A DNA stretch of 64,000 bases. Source: Protopterus annectens (taxonomy: Eukaryota > Chordata > Ceratodontiformes > Protopteridae). The position numbers and the translations under genes are program-made. The first letter of the stretch is position 1, and each line of letters starts with the position of its first letter. The notes below the pieces were generated by a model. It had not been told where the DNA came from. It searched no databases and saw only the letters and a list, made by a program, of their open reading frames with translations. Below are positions 10,060-20,279 of the stretch, piece by piece. Location: the NCBI RefSeq assembly GCF_019279795.1, contig NC_056750.1, positions 829,513,519 through 829,577,518 on the forward strand, read 5' to 3'.

Positions 10060-10310
10060 CCCACACTGGCTTCCCAAATGGCATGGTTTTGCACTGTTTT
10101 TGTGTTTGCACAAACTTCCAGTCAAGGTAGTCCTCCGGACTCTTGTCCACCATGTGACCTACTGATGTCATCTACCATAAGATGACCCACAGTTCTGTTG
10201 AAATCAGACTTGTGCTGTGGTGTGTGCATTCCGTACTCTGATCTGTAGTATGTAAACCTAGGTAGGGATTCTAGTCTCACTGCAGTCAATTGGGTGTGTA
10301 TGGGTATCAG
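9862..10310 (+). repeat. direct duplication of ~160 bp around a (TG)n tract
   Basis: Two diverged direct copies, about 9862-10010 and 10150-10300, share blocks such as tgatgtcatctaccataag (copy 2) with its variant in copy 1, gtactctgat, tgtagtatg and ctcactgcagtcaa. The first copy ends in a TG run (10009-10057) where the second has only a short tgtgtat. The offset is about 285-290 bases. Confidence 0.6.
10009..10057. repeat. (TG)n microsatellite
   Basis: An uninterrupted TG dinucleotide run at the end of the first copy of the local duplication. Confidence 0.95.
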
Positions 10311-10529
10311 CTGTTGTTGGATGCTACAAAGAACACTTTACAGCAGCCTAAGAGACACTGTCCTCTTGTCTTCAATAGACAATACTGATGTCATCAGCAA
10401 TATCAGTTTATTGGTATGTATATGTCACAACAGGCCATGGTCACACACTGGCCTGACAGACAGGTAGCTGTCATCTCATCCTATTTAAGACAGACAACAG
10501 TGACATTTCTATTACTGTATGCACAAACA

Positions 10530-11378
10530 TCATATTCACAATGGTGATGGACAGGTTGACTCATTAAATCACGTAGGAGTTCCTGTGGACTATGATTTTT
10601 GCAGATGATATTGTGATCTGTATTGAGAGTAGGGAACAGGTTTATGAAACCCTGGGAAGATGAAGATATGCTCTACAGAGGAGAGGAATGAAAGACAGCA
10701 GGACTAAGACAAAATATATGTGTGTGAATAAGAGAGAGAACAGAGGAATGGTTAGGATGCGGGGAGTACATTTAGTGAAGGCATATGCTGTGAAATACTT
10801 TTGATTAAGAGATAAGGGTAATGGTGAGTGTGGAAGACAGGTGAAGAAGAGAGAGAATGCAGGGTGGAGTGTGTGGAGAAGAGTGTCAGGAGTGTATTTG
10901 ACAGATGGGTACCAATAAGACTGAAAGGGAAGGTCTACAAGATGGTAGTGAGACCAGCTAAATCATATGGGTTACAGATGGTGCCACTGACAAAAAGACA
11001 GGAGTCATAACAGGTGCTGGCAGAGTCCCAGATGTTATGATTTGCATTGTGCATGGTGAGGATGGACAGGCGTATTAATCACTTATTAGAGTGTCAGCTC
11101 ATGTTGTATGGTTTGGAGACAAAGACAGAGTGGTGGGATTGCTTTGGTTTGGACATGTGCTGAGGAGTGATGCTGGGTATACTGGGAGAAGGGTGCTAAG
11201 GATGGAGGTGCCAGGTAAGAGGAAAATAGGAAGGCATAAGATAAGATTTATGGATGTGGTGCCAGATGACATGCAGGTGGTTAGTGTGACAGAGCAGGAT
11301 GCAGAGGACAGGTGGAAATGGAAGCAGATGATCTGCTGTGGTGAGCCCTAATGGTACTATCCAAAAGAATAGGAAGAA
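10530..11378 (+). pseudogene. RTE-type LINE, 5'-truncated 3' fragment
   Basis: Aligns by eye with the 3' part of the RTE at 19380-20215. It starts just before the RT active-site box (atggtgatggacaggttgac, then the FADDIVIC region), continues through the thumb and C-terminal region, and ends with the same 3' end and an A-rich tail (caaaagaataggaag). Stops and frameshifts are frequent. 5' truncation is the usual result of target-primed reverse transcription. It shows that the RTE family is multicopy in this genome. Confidence 0.75.
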
Positions 11379-12224
11379 AAAGATGACATCTGTGTCTGGA
11401 GAAACTCCATCTGTACACTTGTGGCAGGAGTGTACAGTAGGAGTATCTACTTGAAGGTCAGTGTGTCTGGACACAGTTTGGGCTTTAACAGTGTGTCTTT
11501 CTATTACCTGCTTTGGATTGTGTGCAGAGGCTGTAACACTTTGCCCTCATACATGCAGAAATGTCAATACATTTCTTTTCATATAAAAATGGCTGATGCT
11601 ATGTAGCAGAGCAGATATAGCTGCCAGAACCTCTGTTGTATAACAAGCAGCAATTTACCCACTAACATATCAATAACAGAGGTATTGATTAACCTTATGA
11701 AGGACCTCATAATGTATACCCCATTGAGTAGTCACTTGAAAATACCAGTCAGAGCACATATACCCCTCCTCTTTGCATTCTCTATGCAGATACCAGCTTC
11801 AAACCTCCCATTATCACCTATAATTTCCCCTGCTAGCATAGTTGACATGGGTTTTGTGATTCAATGCAGATAATGCCTCATGTGCACTGAATACTCTGTA
11901 CCTCCTACATCACTGAAGTACACATTTCAAGAGATCTACCTATAGTAAGAATCTGGAATCAGTGCTGTCTTGCTTCCAGAAGGGTAACACTAAACAGGTT
12001 GTCTGCTCACACACCTTAACTCCTACTCATAATATGCACCCAACACAAATCATCATGTGCAGAGGTAATCCCCACAAACCAACCTAAATAGCAGACACAT
12101 CCTAAACACAATCAGGCTACAAGAAGACAATACACATAAGAAATATCATCACTACTGTCTCACCATAAAAGTGCTTAAGGCAATGTGCATGTATGCCTAA
12201 ATTTTTATAATAGTTGACTGTATA
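11379..12224. other. no gene recognised; possible decayed CR1 5' part
   Basis: No recognisable protein homology. It lies directly upstream of the first identifiable CR1 ORF1 residues (12225), so it may contain the eroded ORF1 N-terminus and 5' UTR of CR1 copy 2, but I could not align it. Confidence 0.3.
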
Positions 12225-12640
12225 ATGAGATGTACAGATGCCCCACTCTCCAGCTTAAACAAGGATGTGTTTAGTGTCAGCTGTGGGGCAGATGTAGTCA
12301 TCACAGCACACATGCAATCAAGTCTCTCAACAGCAAGTTCCACTCTTATTCCAGCATACTTCCTCTTGGTATGCACAACTTGAGCCGTGACTATAGGAAT
12401 ATATGAACACACACAAGATTAATCAATGTAAGTATGAGTCCAAGCCAGGTATGCCCCTATGCTTGAGCAGCATCTTGCCTAAGTTTCTGCTGTAATTTTA
12501 AGGTTATACAGTCCCTATCATTGTGGGATGACATGGTGGATACAGCACGCTGCTTTGCCATACATAAGCTACTTGACTGCACCATAATCCCTTTATTAGG
12601 CAAGGTCACAAAAGCAGAATAACCAATGTGAAAATGTACA
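12225..12640 (+). pseudogene. CR1 copy 2 ORF1 esterase remnant
   Basis: Frame pieces match CR1 copy 1 ORF1: RCTDAPLSSLNKDV corresponds to RHTDVPLTRLNKAK, QPGMPLCLSSILP to QAGMTLTLSSILP, and LWDDMVDTARCF to AWDDMLDKPRCF, followed by IIPLLGKVTKAE. These fall in the region between the catalytic Ser block and the C-terminal Asp/His block of the SGNH esterase. Several stops and frameshifts are present. Confidence 0.65.
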
Positions 12641-12699
12641 ACTCCAACAAAGTAAGGGCCATGCTGATAAACCCTAGGAGTGCACATCTTAAACTGCAC

Positions 12700-13500
12700 A
12701 CTCTGTAAGCACTCTTTGCAGTGAACATATTGATATCTGTGCAGTCACAGAAACCTCATCCAAGGCTGCAGTAAGTACTTTGGCTTTGCTTGGCCTTGCA
12801 AGGCTACAATGTCTTCCAAACATCCAGACAGCAAATGGAAGTTGTGTGCACCACAGGAGGTGTCATATCTATTTACATTGAAGACAAGATAAGTATATGG
12901 AGGTATTCTATGTCCAACACACTGTGGATAGGAAACCCCTTCATGTTATCACCATGAATAGGTCACTGTCCATAAACATGAAAGGACATAGCCTATATAT
13001 TACTACATGTAACAATTAAAGTAGAACAAAACAACCCAGGCAGTGGTGAGTGAAAGTATTCATCCACTGATTGGGATGATTATAGGATAACAAACTCACT
13101 TGCACAATATTACCTGGAGTTTGTGATTTGAAATGCCATGGAAGAAATAGTGCACCACCCCACAAGATTATCTCATATTCCAGACCTGTACCTCACCAAT
13201 ATGAGTGAACAATGTAATGGCACGTGTAGCGCCTGCACTGTTAATCCAACTATAAGGCGGTATGTTTCAAAATAGATATAGCTACTGAACTCCCCAAAGG
13301 GGGAGTCAGGTTCACAAGCATCATCCACGGTAACTATACTCTCCTAAGGGATGGTCTAAACTACTTTCAGGACACAGTTTCCACAAAGGACATTGACAGC
13401 TATAGTAACTTACTCCCTGATGCCCTGTCTACACATCTATATAAATGTATACACACAGCCACGCCTGATAGTCTAAAACAAAGATACTCTGGAAAATACA
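12700..13500 (+). pseudogene. CR1 copy 2 ORF2 endonuclease remnant
   Basis: Matches the CR1 copy 1 endonuclease: a HIDICAVTET-like start near 12728, a DWDDYRITNSLAQYYLE-like block near 13072, IPDLYLTNMSEQ near 13175 (copy 1 has ILDLIITNMGT) and a linker stretch VRFTSIIHGNYTLLRDGL near 13310. The frame is broken many times. Confidence 0.65.
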
Positions 13501-13529
13501 AACCATACCGGTGTATATCTGTCATTACT

Positions 13530-13755
13530 ACATTATACAGTAACTATACAATAATTTCTGTTTTTGCATTTTACTAAATTGAACCATCAAATACTATGTT
13601 TTTACCTGTACTTTTGTTGTACTATATTAATAATAACTTGTTATTATATACATTGTCTCTATGGAGCTTTTCTTCCCAGGACTCCATTGAAAATGGGCTC
13701 TTCTGACCCAATGGACCATCCTGGCAAACAAACTTCAAATAAATAAATAAATAAT
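13530..13755 (+). mobile_element. short L2-like LINE 3' end inserted in CR1 copy 2
   Basis: The CR1 linker is interrupted by a segment containing ttcccaggactccattgaaa and ending in (AAAT)n-type repeats (aataaataaataaataat, 13735-13756). A short 3'-truncated LINE tail with terminal TAAA-type repeats is typical of L2-like elements. CR1 homology resumes immediately after it. Exact ends and target duplication were not fixed. Confidence 0.5.
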
Positions 13756-13757
13756 AA

Positions 13758-13943
13758 ACCGAAAGCAGCTGCTATTTACAAATACAACATTGAGAATCCA
13801 GGACTGGAAGGCTACTCTCCTCAGCATAAACATGCAAATAAGGCACCTTGAAAACCCCTCACAGAGCAACTATAGTAATAATTTACATGACAACAACGTA
13901 TCCAGGGATAACCATAAGCCTTTCTTCATGTACATCTGCAAAC

Positions 13944-13948
<5 letters not shown>
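13758..13948 (+). pseudogene. CR1 copy 2 ORF2 linker remnant
   Basis: Frame pieces match the region of CR1 copy 1 between endonuclease and RT: NRKQLL followed later by SRDNHKPFFMYICKL, where copy 1 has TKDNHKAFFSYVRNL. The homology stops at the AT run (13949-13977) that precedes the RTE insertion and resumes at about 20280. Confidence 0.6.

Positions 13949-13977
<29 letters not shown>
13949..13977. repeat. (AT)n run at RTE left junction
   Basis: An AT/TA dinucleotide run exactly between CR1 copy 2 sequence and the first bases of the RTE. A matching AT run lies at the other junction (20225-20277). Confidence 0.9.
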
Positions 13978-13981
<4 letters not shown>

Positions 13982-14323
13982 CCAGCCACTGAGGATGCAC
14001 AAGCCAGTGCATTTCTTTGTGCCGGTCCCAAGCCTGGATAAATGGGGAGGGTTGTATCAGGAAGGGCATTCAGCATAAAATTTTGCCAAATCATACATGC
14101 AGACAACAGTACAGAAATACATACTGGATCGGTCGAGGCCCGGGTTAACAACGACCGCCACCAGTACTGTTGGCCAACATGGTGCTAGCAGAAATTGGGC
14201 TACTGTTGGCCGAAGGAGGAGAATAGGGGAAGGCATGCCCGAAGGCAGGTAAAGGCTAGGACTGTGATAGTGAGGGTCAGAACTTTGAATGTTGGCAGTA
14301 TGACTGGTATAGGGAGAGAAAAA
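13978..14323 (+). pseudogene. RTE 5' UTR and start of endonuclease ORF
   Basis: The 5' non-coding part (ggtcccaagcctggataaat; gatcggtcgaggcccgggtt) is followed by an ORF start that reads VRVRTLNVGSMTGIGRE, the beginning of the AP endonuclease of this RTE group (TLNVGSMTG motif). It is cut off by the PLE at 14324. About 50 residues that should follow, including the QETRW-type catalytic Glu block, are not found on either side of the PLE. Confidence 0.65.
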
Positions 14324-14402
14324 AACAATCCAAAACAGAACAGGAGCCCAACAGTAGCCAGCAGAAAAAGATGTTAATCCCAAAAAACACTTTCTTTTAA
14401 CG
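14324..14402. repeat. PLE left inverted arm
   Basis: Pairs with 17360-17438 with a single mismatch (g versus a at 14343). PLEs often carry partial terminal repeats in direct or inverted order arising from their integration mechanism. Confidence 0.9.
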
Positions 14403-14407
14403 TAAAG

Positions 14408-14475
14408 TCAATTTAATAAAACTTTTTCTCAAGTTTTCGTCACTTTAAGTAAAGTAACTTCTTCAGACACACAGA
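14408..14475 (-). ncRNA. hammerhead-like core of the PLE
   Basis: On the minus strand: CTGAAGA, then an 8-bp stem-loop (GTTACTTT / AAAGTGAC with one G-U pair), then GAAA, then a second small stem (AACTT / AAGTT). This order is that of a hammerhead ribozyme core (CUGANGA, helix II, GAAA, helix III). Helix I is not convincing here. Hammerhead motifs are known in PLEs, which supports the call. Catalysis is untested. Confidence 0.45.
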
Positions 14476-14813
14476 CAAACAGCAGTTACACAGTTTCTAC
14501 AGCATTTAAACCATGTAGCGTGAAGTCATGTGACTAATAGCAGCAATTAATTAAAGGTGCAAAGCGCAATAATTCAAACACTATTAAAGTAAGTCTTAAA
14601 ACTTACATACTAACTCAAATAAAAAGTGTGTATGCAATCAGTATACAATATACAAGGATTATATTAATGTCATTAATAAAAAGTTAAAAATACACTATCA
14701 TGTAAGATTTCTTAATTTAAGCAAACATGAAATATTACAATTCTCATTCAAACCAGGCAAGCAGAAAGCATTAAGTGCTAACTGCCATTTTAGTTCTCAT
14801 ACCTCTAATAGTA

Positions 14814-15513
14814 CTAGATATGGGCACCTCTAATGTCAGGAAGTACCTGGTCAATAGCTTGGAACGTGAAACTATGTCCACCATTTAATGAAACATGTTT
14901 TGATAAAGAATTTTCTGTTTTATTTTTGCTAATCGCATAAGAGTGTTCGTAAATTCTCTCACGAAGCTTCCTGTCCGTTTTCCCTATATAGAAAGCCGGA
15001 CATAAGGTACAAGGAAGCTAAGTAAACAACACTCTTGGACTCACAATTCAACTTATGGTTGATGTAAAATTTACATGTATTCAATGCTCTAAAGGAATTA
15101 CCTGTTTTTATGTATTTACACATCCTACATGCTCCACACATGAAGGTTCCAGTAAGTCTAGAAGTAGGTTTAGTGCTTTTAATTTAAAAAAAAAAAAAAA
15201 GTTAGTACCTCTTCTATAAACAATACTGGGTGACTGGCCAATTCTGTCAACTAGGGAAGAGTCCTTATAAAGGAAACTCCAATTTTTGTGGAGAATTAAT
15301 CTAAGTTGGTCACTGTCTTTACTAAAGGTGGTTATAAAAGTATTGCATAAAGAGGTCTCCCTAGTTTGCTGAGTGATTGAAGGTTTTATAAAGGTAACCA
15401 AGCCACTGTTTGGTGACTGTGTAGTTCGAATGGCAACCTGGCTAGGAGGTGACTCTACCAGGTTAACATTAATGACAACGGAAGGTGAGGTCAAGAGTGG
15501 TTGAACTATATCT
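14814..15513 (-). pseudogene. PLE GIY-YIG endonuclease and Cys linker
   Basis: Minus-strand frames downstream of the RT contain IVYRRGTN, the cysteine motif GTFMCGACRMCKYI (CxxC-type linker between RT and nuclease in PLEs) and, after a frameshift, AFYIGKTDRKLRERIYEH, a GIY-YIG active-site block with the Tyr-Ile-Gly, the catalytic Arg and the His following. The frame ends at TAG (14814-14816). A poly-A tract at 15186-15200 causes one frame break. The nuclease would nick target DNA to prime reverse transcription. Confidence 0.75.
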
Positions 15514-17340
15514 CTACTCCATTTTGTTTATGATTTCTTCAGTTAAGTCATTTATTAAACTAACCGGGTAGCCTCTATTGCAAAACATGTTTCTTAAGAG
15601 TTGACATTCAGAATTAAAGTCATCTTCATTAGTACACATCCTTGCGGCTCTAATGAGTTGACCTTTCACTATTGAATGTTTTTGCCTGTAAGGGTGTGCA
15701 CTCGAAAAATGTAAATAGGAGTTGCAATATGTAGGTTTTCTATAAATTTTGGCAACATATCTCCTATTTACTATATCTTTTTTTATATTCACATCCAAAT
15801 AGTCAATACTAGTATTGTGAAAAGTGTAAGTAAATAAAAAAAATGGTGTAGTAGAGTTAAAGTAATCTGTCATTTGTTTAGCTTGTGATTCATTTCCTTT
15901 AAAAATCACAAAGATGTCGTCTAAAAATCTGGTATAAAAAGTGAAGGAAGTGTAAATTTCAGAGTTATTGAATACAAAATATTCTTCCCATTGAGCCATA
16001 AACATGTTCGCCATGCTCGCTCCGCAAGGGGAGCCCATAACAACTCCATGTTTTTGTAAATAGATCTTGTCGTTAAAAATAAAAGCTTTGTTGGGAAGTA
16101 TAATATCAATTAACTCAGTTGCCAGGTCAATATCCCTTTGTGGAGCTTTTTATTTTTCATATAAACTTCTACCCACTCAACCGCTTTTAAGTGTGGAATC
16201 GAAGTGTATAAGTCGACTACATCGATGGTAAGAAAGTTGTCTTCTTGGTTAACTTCTAAAATGTTCAAATTTTTCAACAAAGTCCATGAAACTTTGCATA
16301 CTCGTGACTCAAGTTTAAGATATTTTTGTAATATTGAGTCAATGAGTTTTGCACATGGATATGTCAAGGAACCTCGAACATCAATAAGTGGACGCACAGG
16401 AGGGTCATGTTGGTTCTTATGAATCTTTGGTATTCCGAACATGACAGGTGTTTTTGTGTAGAGAATATTAATGTAATTGAATGTATCCAGGTCAGTTTTG
16501 GCTTCTATAAACAGATCTCTGAAGTACACTCTAATCCTTGATTGTGCAATATTTAGTTCGTTAAGAGATGCCTTAGCATAGGCCGGACAATTCAAAGCTA
16601 ACTCCATTTTTTTATTATAATCAGTGATGTCAAAGATAACAAGTCCACCACCTTTGTCTGGTTTAACTAAACGGACATGAGCTGATCTAAGTAGTTTTAG
16701 TGCTCTTAACTGTTCCGTAGTGATGTTGCTCTGTTTATATAAAGTATTACAAGCTCTAATGAAAAGTATGTGTCTAATGTCTAACTCAGACACGCTTTCA
16801 TAAAGAGCTAAAAGGGGATAAAGAGGAGGGTTGAACGTACTAGCAGCCCTAAGTACATGTGCAGGTTGTTGAGCATTGCCTAATAAAAAGGAAAGATTTA
16901 ATTTCCTTATGTAACACTTTAAGTCTAACAAAGTTTTTACTACATTAATGTCATTACTTGAAACATATGTGTTACCCTTCGCTAGCAGTTCTACCAAATT
17001 TGCTTCTATAACAACAGATGAAAAGTTGTAAATATTAAAGTCCCCTTTAGAATTAGTGAGAACAACAAGGTTATTTACTGCAACAGAGTCATTTGGAACT
17101 ATCTCTTCCAATGGTTGTTCCGCCTTTTGTTCCTCTGATACTGAGGGTGATGTGCCTCAGTAGTGGGCATGTTGTTCTTGTCCTGGTGAAAATTCCGAGC
17201 AAGTTGATTGTTGTTTGCTTGCCCCTCACATGAATTGTTAGCCCAAATTCTTTCACTTCGCCTAACTGTGTCAGCAAAATCAGTGTTATTAACCTCAGAT
17301 TCAAGTGGTAATAGACTGTCAACAGAATTATTATTAGTTG
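15514..17340 (-). pseudogene. Penelope-type reverse transcriptase
   Basis: Starting near 17340 a polar N-terminus leads, after a frameshift near 17100, to NLVVLTNSKGDFNIYNFSS and RLVKPDKGGGLVIFD. The RT core follows: FGIPKIHKNQHDPPVRPLID, TIDVVDLYTSIPH (first catalytic Asp), a frame break near 16110, MGSPCGASMANMF, then TRFLDDIFVIF (catalytic Asp pair) and KPTYCNSYLHFSSAHP with the thumb segment KGQLIRAARMC. These blocks are diagnostic of Penelope RTs, which resemble telomerase RT. Only a few frameshifts separate the pieces, fitting a young element. Confidence 0.85.
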
Positions 17341-17359
17341 AATTGGCTTCTGTCAGGGG

Positions 17360-17438
17360 CGTTAAAAGAAAGTGTTTTTTGGGATTAACATCTTTTTCTG
17401 CTGGCTACTGTTGGGCTCTTGTTCTGTTTTGGATTGTT
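17360..17438. repeat. PLE right inverted arm
   Basis: Inverted partner of 14324-14402. The sequence to its right (17439 to about 17610) is the unpaired PLE tail, which contains no coding frame of note. Confidence 0.9.
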
Positions 17439-17611
17439 TGTTTCTTCTGCCCAGTTTATTTGTTCATTCTACAGTTTTTATGGCATCTGGATCACCTAGC
17501 AGCCCAGCCAGCCCGAATTTGTTCGGACGAACACAACCTTTGCAAACTTTGCAACCAGTGTATTTAACTAACATTCTTAATTCACTGTCACAATGTATTG
17601 ATTATCTAATT

Positions 17612-20195
17612 GATTATGCTAAGAGTGTTTTGGAGGTGAAAAGAGTATCGGATAGAGTGATGTTTATGAAGCTGTAAATTGATGGTGTAATGATGAATGT
17701 TGTCAGTGCATATGCTCCACAAGTTGGGTGTGCGATGGATGAGAAAGAAAAATTTTGGAGTGAGTTGGATGAAGTGATGATGACTGTACCCAAGGGTGAG
17801 AGACTGGTGATTGGAGCAGATTTCAATGGGCATGCTGGTGAAGGGAACAGGGGGGATGAGGAAGTGATGGGTAGGTATGGTGTTAAGCAAAGGAATGCAG
17901 AAGGTCAGATGGTGGTGGATTTTGCAAAAAAGGATTGACATGGCTGTGATGAATATGTATTTTAACAAGATGGAAGAGCATAGGGTGACATACAAGATGG
18001 AGGAAGATGCACACAGGTGGATTATATCTTATGTAGAAGGGTCAGTCTGAAGGAGATTGGAGACTGTAAATTGGTGGCAGGGAAAAGTTTAGTTAGGCAG
18101 CATAGGATGGTGGTTTGTAGGATGACATTGGTGATCAAAAAGAGGAGTATGAGTGTGAGGGTAGCACCAAGGACCAAATGGTGGAAATTGAAAAAGCGTA
18201 ATTGTGAGGTGATGTTCAGGGAAGAGTTAAGACAGGCACTGGGTGGCAGTGAAGAATTACCAAATAGCTGGGTAACTACAGCAGAGCTAGTAAGAGAGAT
18301 GGCTAGAAAGGTGCTTGGTGTGACATCTGGAAAGAGGAAGGAGGACAAGGAGACCTGGTGGTGGAATGAAGAAGTACAGGAGAGTATATAGAGAAAGAGA
18401 TTGGTGAAGAAGAAGTGGGAATGTCAAAGAGATGAAGAAAGTAGACAAGAGTATAAGGAGATGAGGTGCACGGCAAAGACAGAGGCATGAAGAGTTGTAT
18501 AAAAGGTTGGACACTAAGGAGGGAGAAAAGGACCTGTACTGATTGGCTAGACAGAGGGACTGAGCTAGGAAAGATGTGCAGCGGGTAAGGGGGATAAAGG
18601 ATAATGAGGGAAACATAATCACAAGTGAGGAGAGTGTGTTGAGGAGATGGAAAGAGTACTTTGAAGGGCTGATGAATTAAGAGAATGAGAGGGAGAGAAG
18701 GTTGGATGATGTGGGGATAGTGAATCATGAAGTGCAGTGGATTAGCAAGGAGGAAGTAAGGATAGCTATGAAGAGGATGAGGAATGGAAAGGCTGTTGGT
18801 CCAGATGACATACCTGTGGAAGCATGGAGGTATTTAGGTGAAATGGCAGTGGAGTTTTTAACTAGATTGTTTAATGGAATCTTGGAAAGTGAGAGGATGT
18901 CTAAGGAATGGAGAAAAAGTGTTTTGGTACCGATTTTTAAGAATAAGGGTGATGTGCAGAGCTATAGTAACTACAGAGGGATTAAACTGATCAGTCACAG
19001 CATGAAGTTATGGGAAAGAGTAGTGGAAGATAGGTTAAGAAGGGAGGTGATGATTAGTGATCATCAGTATGGTTTCATGCCAGGAAAAAGCACTACAGAT
19101 GCGATGTTTGCTCTGAGAGTGTTGATGGAGAAGTACAGAGAAGGTCAGAAGGAGTTGCGTTGTGTCTTTGTGGATTTAGAGAAAGCATATGACAGGGTGC
19201 CTAGAGAGGAGTTGTGGTATCGTATGAGGAAGTCTGGAGTGTCAGAGAAGTATGTAAGAGTGGTACAGGATATGTACAAGGGTAGTGTGACAGCGGTGAG
19301 GTCTGTGGTGGGAGTGACAGATGCTTTTAAGGTGGAGGTGGGATTACATCAAGGATCAGCTCTGAGCCCTTTCTTATTTGCAATGGTGATGGGCAGGTTG
19401 ACAGACGAGATCAGACAGGAGTCCCCGTGGACTATGATGTTTGCAGATGACATTGTGATCTGTAGTGAGAGTAGGGAACAGGTGCAGGAGACCCTGGAGA
19501 GGTAGAGATATGCTCTAGAGAGAAGAGGAATGAAGGTCAGCAGGGGTAAGACAGAATATATGTGTGTGAATGAGAGAGAGAATAGATGAATGGTGAGGAT
19601 GCAGGGAGTAGAGGTGGGGAAGGTGGATGAGTTTAAATACTTGGGTTCAACAGTTCAGAGTAATGGTGAGTGTGGAAGAGAGGTGAAGAAGAGAGTACAG
19701 GCAGGATTGAGTGGGTGGAGAAGAGTGTCAGGAGCGATTTGTGACAGCCGAGTACCAGTAAGAGTGAAAGGGAAAGTCTACAAGAGGGTAGTGAGACCAG
19801 CTATGTTATATGGGTTGGAGACAGTGGCATTGACAAAAAGGCAGGAGTCAGAGCTTGATATGGCAGAGTTGAAGATGTTAAGATTTGCACTGGGTGTGAC
19901 GAGGATGAACATGATTAGAAATAAGTATATTAGAGGGTTAGCCCAGGTTGGAAGGTTTGGAGACAAAGCCAGAGAGGCTAGATTACATTGGTTTGGACAT
20001 GTGCTGAGGAAGGATGCAGAGTATATTGGGAAAAGGATGCTAAGGATGAAGCTGCCAGGTAACAGGAAAAGAGGGAGGCCTAAGATAAGGTTTATGGATG
20101 TGGGGAGAGAGGACATGCAGGTGGTTGGTGTGAGAAAGCAAGATGCAGAGGACAGGAAGAAATGGAAACAGTTGATCTGCTCTGGCGACCCCTAA
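17612..20195 (+). pseudogene. RTE endonuclease (3' part) and reverse transcriptase
   Basis: From 17612 the frame reads KSVLEVKRVSDRV, then NVVSAYAPQVG and IGADFNGHAGEGNRGDEEV (catalytic GADFN) of the AP endonuclease, then VDYILCRR. The RT follows: [43 protein letters not shown] (first Asp), [23 protein letters not shown] (Asp pair), FKYLGSTV and, near the end, RLHWFGHVLR. In-frame stops at about 17938, 18391 and 19503 break it. The order and motifs are those of RTE-clade ORF2, with no separate ORF1 seen. Confidence 0.85.
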
Positions 20196-20221
20196 CGGGA
20201 GCAACCAAAAGAAGAAGAAGA

Positions 20222-20224
<3 letters not shown>

Positions 20225-20277
<53 letters not shown>
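20225..20277. repeat. (TA)n run at RTE 3' junction
   Basis: Follows the (GAA)n end of the RTE (about 20210-20224) and precedes renewed CR1 homology at about 20280. Confidence 0.9.
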
Positions 20278-20278
<1 letters not shown>

Positions 20279-20279
20279 T

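Larger units (their letters stand above)
14324..17610 (-). mobile_element. Penelope-like element (RT + GIY-YIG)
   Basis: Inverted arms 14324-14402 and 17360-17438 match at 78 of 79 positions by eye. The minus-strand ORFs between them encode a Penelope RT and a GIY-YIG endonuclease. A one-sided tail (17439 to about 17610) lies beyond the right arm, the usual asymmetry of PLEs. A CTGAAGA...GAAA core resembling a hammerhead ribozyme lies next to the left arm (14435-14466). The near-identity of the arms implies recent insertion. It interrupts the RTE at 13978-20224. Confidence 0.85.
13978..20224 (+). mobile_element. RTE-type LINE carrying a PLE insertion
   Basis: A plus-strand RTE-clade retrotransposon. 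The 5' region and ORF start are at 13978-14323, the remainder of endonuclease and RT at 17612-20195, and the 3' end is ...gcgacccctaacgggagcaacc followed by (GAA)n. A Penelope-like element occupies 14324 to about 17610. The element sits within CR1 copy 2. The reading frame is broken by stops at about 17938, 18391, 18480 and 19505. Confidence 0.8.

Noticed and set aside
18022-18728. Minus-strand frames opposite the RTE
   Set aside because: Antisense openings of a purine-rich coding strand, with no motifs.
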